DNA from: a virus
Virus record (IMG/VR): IMGVR_UViG_3300038436_000248
Location: 1 to 64,000 of that record
Reading direction: 5' to 3' (one strand)
Length of the DNA: 64,000 nucleotides
The notes under the pieces are model-generated. The model saw nothing but the letters and a program-made list of their open reading frames with translations, was not told the DNA's origin and searched no databases. Numbering within the stretch: position 1 is the stretch's first letter; every line of letters starts with the position of its first letter. Both the position numbers and the translations under genes were made by a program. This document shows, in pieces, positions 1 to 8,666 of the stretch.

Positions 1-1044
1 CTAGCGACCTTCCCTGTTTCTGAGGGGCAATCGACTAAAAAGATCTTCCAGTACCTCCTGGGGAACCACGGGAATGTCCGGTATAAAGGGCACCACTAAA
101 ATATCTGAGATAAACTCCCTACCGTTGGGGTCAATGGACTTTCTGGTAACCTCTACCTCAAGCCAATCCTTCTCAAAGTTCCAGCGGTACCTGATCTCCG
201 GCTGACCTGCAAGGTCATGCTGTACAAAATCCACAGCATCCCTGGTGCTCTGGTGGTTGGAGACTTCCTCAACGGCCTGTGCAATCAGAGGCTTCACAAG
301 CTCAAGGTACTTCCCATGGGCATCCTCTTCAGCGGAGACATTGTTTTCAGCTGATGCGTCATCAACCCTTTGAATAACGCTCTCTATTTCATCAGCTTTA
401 TCAGGGGCAAACTTTTCCGTAAGCCGCCGGGCAACATTTGGGGCGACATCAACAAGGTCACCCCTGTGCCAATCCCCCATCAGCAGCAGTACCTTGCGGA
501 TTGCAGAGGGCTTTCTAAGGATGATGTTGTAAGAATCTTCCAGACTGAAGCCCAGGGAGAGTAGGCGATCATAGGTGGACATTCTTTGGAACAAAAGGGA
601 GCGGGGAGCGTGTGCATTTGTACAAAACCAGATAATGAAGTCCTCTCTGCGAGCAAAAGGCTCATTCGTTTCTGGGTCTGTCAGCATGCTGAACATCGGT
701 ACAAGATCAATTTCACCAGTAACAGGATCAGGCACTTCTGTGACAGTATTCAATAAACGATACACACGGGCCAGGCCACGCTCCTTGAGCAAGCGAGACA
801 TATTGAAGTCTCTGGAGGCCTGGCGGAGGGTTTCGAGTGGGTTATCCCCAAGGGCAGGCAGGCCCCCATCGAACATATCTGCTACTGTCAGGAACATGGA
901 CTGGATCTTTTCTGCATACTCAGCAGGAAGGGAGTTGCTTTTGCTGAGCATATCCGCAACGCCTGCGAAGTCCATTTCCCTCATCAGGACAGACACTTCC
1001 TCCTGTGCGGAATCTGTGAATTTTATAAGTGAGTTTATTTGCAT
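1..1044 (-). CDS. Hypothetical phage protein, 347 aa
   Basis: Complete 347-residue frame; its TAG stop is the first three bases of the window. An AGGAG lies 9 bases before the ATG. I recognise no domain. The N-terminal two thirds looks alpha-helical and charged; the C-terminal 80 residues look beta-rich. It is the last visible gene of a minus-strand run starting from the promoter at 1488-1516, downstream of the helicase-like gene, so a replication or accessory role is possible but not shown. Confidence 0.8.
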   Translation of the reverse strand: MQINSLIKFTDSAQEEVSVLMREMDFAGVADMLSKSNSLPAEYAEKIQSMFLTVADMFDGGLPALGDNPLETLRQASRDFNMSRLLKERGLARVYRLLNTVTEVPDPVTGEIDLVPMFSMLTDPETNEPFARREDFIIWFCTNAHAPRSLLFQRMSTYDRLLSLGFSLEDSYNIILRKPSAIRKVLLLMGDWHRGDLVDVAPNVARRLTEKFAPDKADEIESVIQRVDDASAENNVSAEEDAHGKYLELVKPLIAQAVEEVSNHQSTRDAVDFVQHDLAGQPEIRYRWNFEKDWLEVEVTRKSIDPNGREFISDILVVPFIPDIPVVPQEVLEDLFSRLPLRNREGR

Positions 1045-1108
1045 AGCATAATATCTCCTGTGATTTGTGCCGCATAAAGCGGCACTGATTTCTTGGGGGA
1101 GTAATTAT

Positions 1109-1423
1109 TTAGTCTGTCTCAAAAATTTGATCTTCCGGCAGTCTTGTGAAGAACACATGGGACTTTTTGTCCTCAGACTTTTCAGCCGGGATGAGGCGGG
1201 TGCGAATCTCTGCCAGCTCCAACCGGGCATTCATCAGGTCTCGCACAGCATTGCGAGCTCTGTTTGCAACCGCAGTTGTGTCAAAGGCTACTTCGAGGGC
1301 CTCTCCTGGAGCCAGGAGTTCGATCTCCTGAATTAGATCGTCCCATTTTGACTCACGCCGCACCCAACTTGGAACATCGGAAGCGGTTATTTTTCTTTTT
1401 ATTTCATACTCTAAATTCGACAT
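1109..1423 (-). CDS. Hypothetical protein, 104 aa
   Basis: A 104-residue charged, mostly helical protein with GGGGAG before the ATG. It is the first gene downstream of the promoter at 1488-1516, about 60 bases from the predicted start of transcription. No known domain or catalytic motif is visible. Confidence 0.75.
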   Translation of the reverse strand: MSNLEYEIKRKITASDVPSWVRRESKWDDLIQEIELLAPGEALEVAFDTTAVANRARNAVRDLMNARLELAEIRTRLIPAEKSEDKKSHVFFTRLPEDQIFETD

Positions 1424-1487
1424 AATTGTCTCCCCGGATTGCGTTACAAAAAGGTGTTTTTATTCTCCTCCAAGAGAACCTAATATA

Positions 1488-1516
1488 AGTATACTAATTT
1501 TACCTTGAATTGTCAA
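1488..1516 (-). promoter_or_regulatory. Sigma70-type promoter
   Basis: On the minus strand TTGACA (1511-1516), a 17-base spacer and TATACT (1488-1493). It overlaps the end of the 190-aa gene and points at the 104-aa and 347-aa genes. It is one of the clearest members of the repeated promoter family. Confidence 0.75.
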
Positions 1517-2072
1517 GTTTATAAGCGGCCAAATAGTCACTCAATGGAAGCTTTTCTAAAAACTGGGAATACACTCCGTCTATAAAAGCAAGTCTTGACA
1601 TGGCTACCCACCAGTTCAAGGGGCACACATTTTCCTCCAACACAGTTCCTTCGTCATCTGTGAACATAATCCCATAGTGTTCCCCGCAGGGGCAGACATC
1701 AGTTTTCGTGAGTCTACATTTGGACAAGCGTCTTCTGTGATCCACGTTTTGCCTGATTTGCTGCTTTCGCACAAACTTCATAGAGTGATACAGGGCATTG
1801 CTGGTTTTTGTGAGCTCCATGACAGGGTCTTTCCCTGACTCTTCAAGCATCTGATTGACGGCGTATGTCAATTCAGACACGCCCTCCAGTACATCCCTGT
1901 GATTTTGCACGGCCTGCGTGAGCATGGCTTTGTCGTCCACCTGGGTGAGCGAGCGAATGCGCTGGACTGCGGTGTTATTGGCTTGCAGTTGTCGCTTCAC
2001 AGTATCCAGTTCAGCGAGAAGATATTGAACCTGTGTGTCTGTTCGGGGTGCAGCTTGTGTTTGCGTGCTCAT
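1500..2072 (-). CDS. Hypothetical protein with coiled coil and Cys cluster, 190 aa
   Basis: Residues 10-90 are heptad-like and predicted to be coiled coil; residues 119-150 hold C119, C127, C129, H132 and C150, a possible metal site. The ATG overlaps the TAA of the upstream helicase-like gene (TAATG) and has its own AAGGAG, so the two are translationally coupled and may act together. No family is recognised. Confidence 0.8.
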   Translation of the reverse strand: MSTQTQAAPRTDTQVQYLLAELDTVKRQLQANNTAVQRIRSLTQVDDKAMLTQAVQNHRDVLEGVSELTYAVNQMLEESGKDPVMELTKTSNALYHSMKFVRKQQIRQNVDHRRRLSKCRLTKTDVCPCGEHYGIMFTDDEGTVLEENVCPLNWWVAMSRLAFIDGVYSQFLEKLPLSDYLAAYKLDNSR

Positions 2073-3139
2073 TAGTGTTTGCTCCTTCTCACGTCGTCCA
2101 TTCCTTCTCGATAGACTGATTTTTGACCCTGTGTGGCATCCCCATAGAAAGCTCCGCTTGCATCTTCAAGCGTCTGGAACACAGAGAACGACTGGTACTT
2201 GCGGCTCTCTTCCAGGGTGATCGTCATGCGCCCTGATCCTGGGGCGTAATCAACCGAAAACACAGAAGTGGCTTCTGCTTCTGCTTTCTGACCGCCCATG
2301 GCTGTGTACTTACCAGTGCCTGCGGCAGCCTCTCTTTGGGATGTTAGAGATACTTGAGAAAGCAGGAACAAAACCGTTTTGTATTGTGCAACGATACGAG
2401 AGCTCTCTTCAACAACCAGAATTTGCTTCTCATAATCTGAAAGCTTTGCGCCTGTAGGGATAATGTACTGCTGTAGATGATCGGAAATGATTACCTTTGC
2501 TCCGAACTCTTCAATCAGGTACTCCCACCGAGAGCGCCCCTTATCAGAGGGCAACATCGTGGTTGTGAGATCCCGAGTATTTCCTGCTTGCTTGCTTGCA
2601 GAGTACAAGAGCAGGGGCCAGCTACTCATTACTTCCATGGCCTCCTCAATGGCGGTGGCTTGCACTCCCGTGCGTGTGTTGTATCGCAGGTAGTCCGGCG
2701 TCAAACCCAAGTGCTGACACTTTGGAGTGCCACATGCAGGACATGCTTCAAGATATTTGTGCCCATCCCGCAGCAGGAGGCGGGTAGCCAGGTTGCACAA
2801 AATCGTATCCCGGTAACGCTTCTCATTCATACCGGACTCCAGGGTGTCAATCACCGTTGTGGGTACGTGTGTCCGGGCACCCATGGTCATAAAGTTGATC
2901 AGAATATTCACGACAGCCGTGGTCTTGCGGCGCTTTGGAGGGCCCTGGAAGACAAGCACCTCCCCATTCACAATGTCAATGCCATACAAGGCAATATCCA
3001 GGGGCCGGATACCATAAGGGAGCAGTAACTTACGGTTATCCTCAGGGCGGCCCCAATCGTCCTCACACTGTGCCAATAGTGACCCAATGCGTGGGTCATA
3101 TCCGGGGGTGATTGAAAGAAGTGCTTCTTGTTGGATCAT
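2072..3139 (-). CDS. DnaB/RecA-like ATPase, probable replicative helicase
   Basis: Resembles the C-terminal ATPase domain of DnaB-family helicases. Residues 42-75 carry the hairpin-then-P-loop arrangement, with P-loop GPPKRRKT (66-73). KVIISDH (215-221) is a Walker-B-like strand. An LLSQVSLTSQRE stretch near 260 resembles the DnaB H3/H4 region. The second P-loop glycine is Arg, which is unusual, and C133, C136, C141 and H143 form a zinc-like insertion. There is no DnaB N-terminal domain. Known family role: hexameric unwinding at the fork; a RecA-like recombinase is the alternative. It is close to the DNA polymerase gene and uses AAAGGAC as ribosome site. Confidence 0.75.
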   Translation of the reverse strand: MIQQEALLSITPGYDPRIGSLLAQCEDDWGRPEDNRKLLLPYGIRPLDIALYGIDIVNGEVLVFQGPPKRRKTTAVVNILINFMTMGARTHVPTTVIDTLESGMNEKRYRDTILCNLATRLLLRDGHKYLEACPACGTPKCQHLGLTPDYLRYNTRTGVQATAIEEAMEVMSSWPLLLYSASKQAGNTRDLTTTMLPSDKGRSRWEYLIEEFGAKVIISDHLQQYIIPTGAKLSDYEKQILVVEESSRIVAQYKTVLFLLSQVSLTSQREAAAGTGKYTAMGGQKAEAEATSVFSVDYAPGSGRMTITLEESRKYQSFSVFQTLEDASGAFYGDATQGQKSVYREGMDDVRRSKH

Positions 3140-3381
3140 TTGGACAAGTCCTTTTTTGTGGGATTTTCAATGCGTCTCCGCACTTGAGAATAACGAAAGC
3201 TCCGTGGGTCAGGCGGAACAAGCTGCTGTTCAATGGGGGCATCTGGCATTTCATCCAGGCTTTCCATGGTTTCAAGAATCTCACGCAACTTGGCACGCTC
3301 AGCGCTGGAGTGCATGCGCTTTAGAGCTTTGAGGGAATTGGCTTCCTTCTTGTACGGTGCTTTACGGAATGAATCAGACAT
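3136..3381 (-). CDS. Small basic protein, 81 aa
   Basis: The ATG at 3381 was chosen over an upstream in-frame ATG because AAGGAG sits 8 bases before it. The stop overlaps the helicase-like start (ATGA), so the genes are coupled. Rich in Lys/Arg at both ends with a central helix; it could be a helicase partner or nucleic-acid-binding protein, but no family is recognised. Confidence 0.75.
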   Translation of the reverse strand: MSDSFRKAPYKKEANSLKALKRMHSSAERAKLREILETMESLDEMPDAPIEQQLVPPDPRSFRYSQVRRRIENPTKKDLSK

Positions 3382-3589
3382 GAGTTTTCTCCTTGTTGTT
3401 TTCATAGTTCCTGACAAGCGTTTCCAACTCTGTTCCAAGTATCTTTGAAGAGATCAGGTCACTGACCTTGTGTGCAATCAGCAACCTGACCCTACTTTCT
3501 ACTTCTGGGGGAAGCCGCAAGTCCACTGTAATGATGAACCCCGGTTTCCGTTTATTATCGCCCGCTTCGATACCGTTTTTATATTCCAT
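3374..3589 (-). CDS. Small protein, 71 aa
   Basis: Starts just downstream of the promoter at 3596-3624; the -10 is only 7 bases from the ATG, so either the mRNA is nearly leaderless or an internal start is used. It overlaps the next gene by 8 bases. Sequence is strand-helix-helix, weakly like ribbon-helix-helix DNA-binding proteins (TVDLRLPPEVESRVR). No clear ribosome site. Confidence 0.65.
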   Translation of the reverse strand: MEYKNGIEAGDNKRKPGFIITVDLRLPPEVESRVRLLIAHKVSDLISSKILGTELETLVRNYENNKEKTHV

Positions 3590-3595
3590 AGAATA

Positions 3596-3624
3596 AATAT
3601 AGCATCGAAATAACTTATTGTCAA
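3596..3624 (-). promoter_or_regulatory. Sigma70-type promoter
   Basis: Minus-strand TTGACA (3619-3624), 17-base spacer, extended -10 TGCTATATT (hexamer 3596-3601). Lies in the gap between the polymerase stop and the small genes leading to the helicase. Confidence 0.75.
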
Positions 3625-3627
3625 GGG

Positions 3628-5487
3628 TTACTTTGTTTCCGCCCAGGATCTCCCAATTGAGGGATCAGCAATGATAGGAACCTTGAGGTTGTGGAGCTGT
3701 TGGATGCTCTCCATCTCCCGCTTCACAATGGGTGCAAACTCTGCGGATGATTCTTTTGGGACCTCGAAAGAGATTTCATCATGCACAGTTGAGACCATCT
3801 TTGCCCCATACCATTCAGCGTAATTACTCAAGGAGATCATCACGACTTTTGCTGCATCCCCGCAGGAGCCCTGAATGCGGGCGTTGACACACTGCCGCTC
3901 AGCAGCCCCACGCAGGCCGGATACAGGAGAGCCAAGATCAGGCAGGCGGCGGCGGCGTCCGCCCATTGTTTCAACATAGCCAAGGGCTCGGGCTTTGCGG
4001 ATCAGATTACGCTTCCATGCAACCAGAGTTGGGTACGTTCTGTCAAATTGTTGAAGCCAGGCCTTTGCATCCGCTTCCCTTGGCCGAGGCTTGCCAGAAT
4101 TTTCCATGAGATCACATAAGCCCCGGGGCCCAATGCCATATCCCCACGCAAAATTGAGGTGCTTCCCAACGCCACGATCCACATCCATGTCATCGGCAGT
4201 TTTCTTGTGAAGATCTCCCCCCTCAATGAAGGTGTCGATCATTTTTATTTCCCCACTGTCAGAGGCCATATATCGGAGCTCCATTTGAGACCAGTCGCAA
4301 GTCAGGTAGTCCATCCCCTCAGGGGCGATGAACAAGGTTCTCAATTGAGACCCCAATTCTCCATGGGCTGGCACGTTTTGCAGGTTGGGGTTGGATGAAC
4401 TCAGCCGTCCTGTCACTGTGCCTGTTTGGTTGTAGTTGCAGTGGATACGTCCATCCACCATTTTTTCCGCATAAGAATGAAGGTAAGTCTCCAGGAGCTT
4501 TTCGTACTTCTTCATCTCAAGCAGCGTTGCAACTGCTCCGGTTTTATCCTTCTGGATAAGGCGCTGCAGAACCATTTCTGATACTTGAGGGGCGCCACCG
4601 GGTGTTTTTGTTTGTACAGGCAAGCCAAGAGTCCCGAAGAGATACTTTCCTAAGGCCGGAGACGATCTGTAATTCACCCCGTTGGTCATGTCGATCCATT
4701 TGGATTGCGCCTTGGAAAGCCCTGCGGAAAACTCAATTTCAAGAGCACGCATAGCGACCTGATCAATGCAGATGCCATTACGTTCCATTTGAAGGATCAC
4801 TTTGGCGAAGGGCATTTCTACATCCCAGAACACCTTCTCCATTTCCTCTTGATACAGGTCATAAACAAGCTTGTTCCACAGCTCCAGGGTCAAGCGGGAA
4901 TCCATTGCCCCGTATCTGGCTAGTTGTCCCAAGGGCAGTTCAAATATAGAGACGTCTTCAAGGCGTTTTTTGCCAAGGGATTTCTTGTTTTCCTTTCGCA
5001 AGTCATTGAACTCTGGGAGGTTCTCATACCCGAGGCGTGCCTCCGCAAGGTGCTTCAAGCCAAGCTTCTCGTTTTCATTGACCAACCACTGAGCTACCTG
5101 TGTATCCGCATAGTGTGCTGGCACACTCAGATGGTTGTACAACATGTGCACATCAAACATCACATTGTGTCCCACAAAAAGCTTATTCGGGTTTCTCCAC
5201 ATCCCACGGACGCCTTCCATGCAAGCCGCCAAAGCTTCCCCGCACACGTACCACTCATGCTCACGATCCGTATCTGTTGCGAAGGAAACCCCATGCACGG
5301 AGTCCCGCATGAAATCCAATCCAGTTGTCTCTGTATCAAAGGCAATCACATCCGCTGCATCCAATTGCTGGAGAAGAACGGGCACTTGTTCATATGTGTT
5401 GATAAGCCCAGGGAAAGCAACGTCACCTTCAGTGGAGCTGTTTCTTGTCACTTCAATATCCGGTAATAAATACGTCTGTATATCCAT
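3628..5487 (-). CDS. DNA polymerase I-family replicative polymerase (family A)
   Basis: 619 residues with a DEDDy 3'-5' exonuclease and an A-family polymerase, without the 5' nuclease domain of bacterial Pol I. Exonuclease motifs: DTETTGL (51-57), GHNVMFD (106-112), YGAMD (192-196). Polymerase motifs: TGRLSSSNPNLQN (359-371), motif A DWSQMELR (398-405), motif B with R438, K442, F446 and Y450-G451 at the exact R-x3-K-x3-F-x3-YG spacing, motif C VHDE (568-571). All catalytic residues are present, so it should be an active proofreading replicase. Phe446 corresponds to the E. coli Pol I Phe762 position. Ribosome site TAGGAG. Confidence 0.97.
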   Translation of the reverse strand: MDIQTYLLPDIEVTRNSSTEGDVAFPGLINTYEQVPVLLQQLDAADVIAFDTETTGLDFMRDSVHGVSFATDTDREHEWYVCGEALAACMEGVRGMWRNPNKLFVGHNVMFDVHMLYNHLSVPAHYADTQVAQWLVNENEKLGLKHLAEARLGYENLPEFNDLRKENKKSLGKKRLEDVSIFELPLGQLARYGAMDSRLTLELWNKLVYDLYQEEMEKVFWDVEMPFAKVILQMERNGICIDQVAMRALEIEFSAGLSKAQSKWIDMTNGVNYRSSPALGKYLFGTLGLPVQTKTPGGAPQVSEMVLQRLIQKDKTGAVATLLEMKKYEKLLETYLHSYAEKMVDGRIHCNYNQTGTVTGRLSSSNPNLQNVPAHGELGSQLRTLFIAPEGMDYLTCDWSQMELRYMASDSGEIKMIDTFIEGGDLHKKTADDMDVDRGVGKHLNFAWGYGIGPRGLCDLMENSGKPRPREADAKAWLQQFDRTYPTLVAWKRNLIRKARALGYVETMGGRRRRLPDLGSPVSGLRGAAERQCVNARIQGSCGDAAKVVMISLSNYAEWYGAKMVSTVHDEISFEVPKESSAEFAPIVKREMESIQQLHNLKVPIIADPSIGRSWAETK

Positions 5488-5540
5488 AGCATCAATACTC
5501 CTAAAACCAAATGGCCTGTTCGGCCATCGGGTATAAATTC

Positions 5541-6026
5541 TTATGCGAAGATGTCTTCTCGTTCTGAAAGGGCAGCGAAGGCGGTACTGCTTTGGGCCTC
5601 CCCCTCTTTGCGCTTTTGAATAATCGCATAAGCTATGGCCGACATCAATGGCAAGTCCTTGTTGATGTGCGCCAGGGACGTGCGTGTCTTGAACTCAAAC
5701 TGCTTGTTTGTGAACGCCACATTGAGAGACTCAAGGACAAGATCAAGGTCATATTCACAAGCGCTCAGAAGATGCTGTGCGTAAACAAGTTCCATGCGGT
5801 AGGCGTTTGACTTTCTTGGGAACCGAAAAGAAACAGGGATGCCTTGCTTCTTGCTGGTTTGTTGTGAGACAAGAACTTCAAAAGCCTTGACAATGGCCTC
5901 CACAGGATTGCCTACATCTGCACGAAAATAGACGCCCTTATATGCTTGTAGTTCAACTCCGCACAAAGGACAGCACCCCTCTTTTCTGCGAGCAAACTCC
6001 TCATGGCATGCAGGACAATTAGGCAT
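5541..6026 (-). CDS. Zinc-ribbon hypothetical protein, 161 aa
   Basis: The N-terminus carries C4-x2-C7 and C19-x2-C22, a treble-clef or zinc-ribbon pattern, followed by a mostly helical body. Directly upstream of the polymerase gene in the same transcript. A nucleic-acid-binding accessory role is plausible; no family is recognised. A short hairpin (ATGGCC/GGCCAT, 5509-5525) separates it from the polymerase. Confidence 0.75.
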   Translation of the reverse strand: MPNCPACHEEFARRKEGCCPLCGVELQAYKGVYFRADVGNPVEAIVKAFEVLVSQQTSKKQGIPVSFRFPRKSNAYRMELVYAQHLLSACEYDLDLVLESLNVAFTNKQFEFKTRTSLAHINKDLPLMSAIAYAIIQKRKEGEAQSSTAFAALSEREDIFA

Positions 6027-6034
6027 AGTACCCC

Positions 6035-6292
6035 CTATACAAAGCCCAGGCTGCGCAGGGTTTCAAATGTGGCATCTTCCTGCAGATCGGATACAAGGCC
6101 GTCTGCTTTCATCTGATTGTACAAAGCCAGGCGCAGGTAATCACTGTCGATCAAGCCATGATGATCGCAGCCAGCAATAAATGCATTTTGCACACCGATG
6201 GTGACCAGACAGCGCAACGGGATTTGCACTTTGTTCTTTTGCTTCTTGGGCGGACGCCCGGGTGTTCTATAAACTGCTTCTTGTTCTGACAT
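6035..6292 (-). CDS. Small protein with AT-hook-like N-terminus, 85 aa
   Basis: Start at 6292 is set by AAGGAG 8 bases upstream; a longer in-frame start at 6322 has none and lies in the promoter region. Residues 10-20 contain GRPPKK, like an AT hook, followed by a strand and two helices that could be ribbon-helix-helix. Possible DNA-binding regulator; unproven. Confidence 0.7.
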   Translation of the reverse strand: MSEQEAVYRTPGRPPKKQKNKVQIPLRCLVTIGVQNAFIAGCDHHGLIDSDYLRLALYNQMKADGLVSDLQEDATFETLRSLGFV

Positions 6293-6310
6293 TATGTTCT
6301 CCTTGGTATA

Positions 6311-6339
6311 TGTATAGCACAATTATTATACTGCATAAA
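6311..6339 (-). promoter_or_regulatory. Probable promoter (extended -10 only)
   Basis: Minus-strand TGCTATACA (hexamer 6311-6316) matches the family, but the -35 position reads TTTATG. Points at the 85-aa gene and the polymerase operon. Confidence 0.45.
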
Positions 6340-6976
6340 TGCGGCCAAGCGCAAGGGAGTCTTTAGCCAGGCCCAGGGATGCCAACATCAGCATACAGGG
6401 CCTCCTGTAATCCTGTCGTTTGCTTGGAGGAATCTCTTCCATTATCCGCCATGTAGAAGCCGTGGCCTTGATAAGATGCACGCTGCCCCCGTAAAGGTTA
6501 TACATCTTCAGAGACTGTACCAGTGAGGCGAATGATGAAGGGGCATACTTTTCAATACCTACATTGGTGAGTTCCAGGAGGGCAAAGGGGGCAGTGGAAG
6601 TGATCTTTACCTTGTCCTCCAATAGGGAATAGGCCTCATTGGCAGTTTCAGCAAACTCACACTCCCCCAAGGACGTGCGCTTGGTCAAGGTCATCCCAAA
6701 GGTATCTATGGCCCAGGAATCTGCCCGTTTCTTTTCGATGGTGTCCTTAGAGGCACCCTGGTACCACTCTTCCTCTGGCATGCGGCGGAGGATCTTGCTG
6801 CCATCTACAATCAAAAACCCCCGATGGGCGCCCCGATGGATAGAAACCGGAGGGTCAATGATATTGAACAGTTCAAACACACCCTCTGATGTTCCTTGGG
6901 AGGTCTCCAGGTAGAGCCCATATTCTTTCCGACGCCCACATCCACGCACGGGTTGGGTAATTGTTTGGACGGCCAT
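6326..6976 (-). CDS. Hypothetical protein, 216 aa
   Basis: Start overlaps the stop of the upstream gene (TAATG). Mixed alpha/beta sequence without known motifs. Co-transcribed with the 176-aa gene from the promoter at 7537-7566. Confidence 0.75.
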   Translation of the reverse strand: MAVQTITQPVRGCGRRKEYGLYLETSQGTSEGVFELFNIIDPPVSIHRGAHRGFLIVDGSKILRRMPEEEWYQGASKDTIEKKRADSWAIDTFGMTLTKRTSLGECEFAETANEAYSLLEDKVKITSTAPFALLELTNVGIEKYAPSSFASLVQSLKMYNLYGGSVHLIKATASTWRIMEEIPPSKRQDYRRPCMLMLASLGLAKDSLALGRIYAV

Positions 6977-7506
6977 TACTCTTCCTCCTGATACTTGACA
7001 TGGATCAACTGGACTTTACCTTCAAGGTGCTTCATGTTCTCCGGAAGCTCCTCAACACCATCAGGCAGCACAACACGGGGATTTTGCAGGGAAGTGTACC
7101 CAAACACCCCACCCTGCCAAGTCAAATCCAGGGCGGCTGTGATGTCCCCTTGCACGTCCTTTTCTGCACTCCAGAAAGCACAGGTTAGATCAATCATGCC
7201 CTTGTTGCTTGGATCCCCTTCAAGGATCTCTTCTGGAATTGCGTCACGTGCAATACAGCCATTCTGGATCAGCAGCTCCGCAAGATCCTGGTACGTTCGC
7301 CCAGGGGCATTGATAACGGGGATCGCTTGAGGGTGCCACAGAAACAGGCGTGACAGGTTCGGCACCAGCCCTTCAGGGATACTGTTGATAGGGATCCTCT
7401 TTGAAACACCCCACTCTTTAGCCTCAGCAATAAACTGAGGGACGGTGTAGTGCTCTTTGCCTACCATCATCAGGAAATCATTTATAACCAGACCGGGATC
7501 ATCCAT
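6976..7506 (-). CDS. Hypothetical protein, 176 aa
   Basis: ATG at 7506 has AAGGAGG; the longer frame to 7584 would run through the promoter, so it is rejected. First gene after the promoter at 7537-7566. No domain is recognised. Confidence 0.75.
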   Translation of the reverse strand: MDDPGLVINDFLMMVGKEHYTVPQFIAEAKEWGVSKRIPINSIPEGLVPNLSRLFLWHPQAIPVINAPGRTYQDLAELLIQNGCIARDAIPEEILEGDPSNKGMIDLTCAFWSAEKDVQGDITAALDLTWQGGVFGYTSLQNPRVVLPDGVEELPENMKHLEGKVQLIHVKYQEEE

Positions 7507-7536
7507 GGCACTTGCCTCCTTATGTCTTGTGAAATA

Positions 7537-7566
7537 AGTATAGCATAGAAATCTTTTTATTGTCAA
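7537..7566 (-). promoter_or_regulatory. Sigma70-type promoter
   Basis: Minus-strand TTGACA (7561-7566), 18-base spacer, TGCTATACT (hexamer 7537-7542). Near-consensus extended -10. Confidence 0.75.
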
Positions 7567-7595
7567 GACTTCTATGCATACCAATCTGTTTATAT

Positions 7596-7784
7596 TTATT
7601 TTTTTACAATGGGGTTGTACTTCCTGGGCTTGTTCATAATGACATGCTCAAGAATGTCCAGCTGGTGGAGGGCGATGGTAAGTTTTTCTTTGTCTGCTTT
7701 TACATCAGGGTTATCTACAGCATCCTTGAGATCAATGTACAACATGTCAAACTCGTAAAGAACTTCTGCGTCACTTCTAGCCAT
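7596..7784 (-). CDS. Small helical protein, 62 aa
   Basis: 62 residues with AAAGGAGG before the ATG, immediately downstream of parB in the same orientation (39-base gap). Acidic, all-helical; no family is recognised. Position suggests it could be a partner of the ParB homologue, but nothing in the sequence shows it. Confidence 0.7.
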   Translation of the reverse strand: MARSDAEVLYEFDMLYIDLKDAVDNPDVKADKEKLTIALHQLDILEHVIMNKPRKYNPIVKK

Positions 7785-7823
7785 AGCGCCTCCTTTCGTG
7801 CTGGTGTGGGAATCTTACCATAT

Positions 7824-8606
7824 TTACATAGAGCTTTCCAGTCGCCGTGCCAACTCCAGTAACTCTTTCACGGCCAGGCGGCCCCGCTTTTTTAGTTCTG
7901 CGTCTGTGACAGGCAGATCGGCAACCATGGAGAGGTCATTCTTTGCGGTCTCCAGGGCGGTTAGAACCAGCATGCCCACGCCATCCTCCGCAGATTCTAC
8001 TGTCTCTTCTGGGGCATGGCTCTTCGTGAGAGACTTTCTTTTCTCGGTTTCTACAAGATCCCGAATTTTCCGCACCGTCTTGAGACGGATGGCAGTGTCC
8101 GCCAGGGCTTCCTGCTGTTCCAATGGCAGAGGAAGGAGAGGCTCAATTGCAGAAGGGGCCAGGCGGCCATCAGCCACGGCCTTTTGTAATTTCGGAGAGG
8201 CTTCCAGGGTGGCAAGGGCAAGGGAAACATCTGCGCTGGTAGTTCCAAAGCTGGCAGCAATTTCCTTCTGAAGCATCCCAAGTTCCTTGAGTTTGGCGAA
8301 CGTCTTTGCCATATCCAGGTACCCAATAAGCTTCCGCTCATTGTTGATGATCACCTGCTGGATCACGTAATCACTTTCATACTCCACTTGCTCGACCTCA
8401 ACGTAGGGCACAAACTGCATGCCCAAGGATAAGGCCGCTTTGAGCCGACGATGCCCGTCTTTGACTTCATAAAAGCCATCGTCTGCCGGGGAGACAATGA
8501 TCGGCACCATGATACCCCTCTCAGCAATAGACGCCGCAAGAGAATCGTCCACCTCTTCACGTACATTCCCACGAGACCGGATATATTGCACGTCTATATA
8601 TTCCAT
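7824..8606 (-). CDS. parB: ParB-family partition/regulator protein
   Basis: 260 residues. Residues 1-70 are the ParB/Spo0J N-terminal nuclease-like (CTPase) domain with DGHRRLKAA (50-58), the counterpart of the GERRxRA nucleotide motif. Residues 111-135 form the parS-binding helix-turn-helix and are followed by the usual LxxAVADGRL segment; the C-terminus is charged and helical. Known family role: binds parS, loads CTP-dependently and spreads on DNA, normally with ParA. No ParA is visible here. A perfect parS-core palindrome lies 18 bases upstream of the start, overlapping its promoter, so autoregulation is likely. AGGAGG ribosome site. Confidence 0.92.
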   Translation of the reverse strand: MEYIDVQYIRSRGNVREEVDDSLAASIAERGIMVPIIVSPADDGFYEVKDGHRRLKAALSLGMQFVPYVEVEQVEYESDYVIQQVIINNERKLIGYLDMAKTFAKLKELGMLQKEIAASFGTTSADVSLALATLEASPKLQKAVADGRLAPSAIEPLLPLPLEQQEALADTAIRLKTVRKIRDLVETEKRKSLTKSHAPEETVESAEDGVGMLVLTALETAKNDLSMVADLPVTDAELKKRGRLAVKELLELARRLESSM

Positions 8607-8624
8607 ATTATCCTCCTGTTTTAT

Positions 8625-8638
8625 TTTTCACGTGAAAA
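8625..8638. promoter_or_regulatory. parS-like palindrome 1 (parB upstream)
   Basis: TTTTCACGTGAAAA, a perfect 14-bp palindrome with the parS core TTTCACGTGAAA. Its last base is the first base of the promoter -10, so ParB bound here could repress its own gene. Confidence 0.75.
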
Positions 8639-8666
8639 GTATAGCCTAAATATTAGAATCGGTCAA
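8638..8666 (-). promoter_or_regulatory. Sigma70-type promoter of parB
   Basis: Minus-strand TTGACC (8661-8666), 17-base spacer, GGCTATACT (hexamer 8638-8643). The palindrome at 8625-8638 abuts it. Confidence 0.7.

Noticed and set aside
7596-7784. 62-aa gene next to parB as a ParA
   Set aside because: Far too short and without a P-loop.
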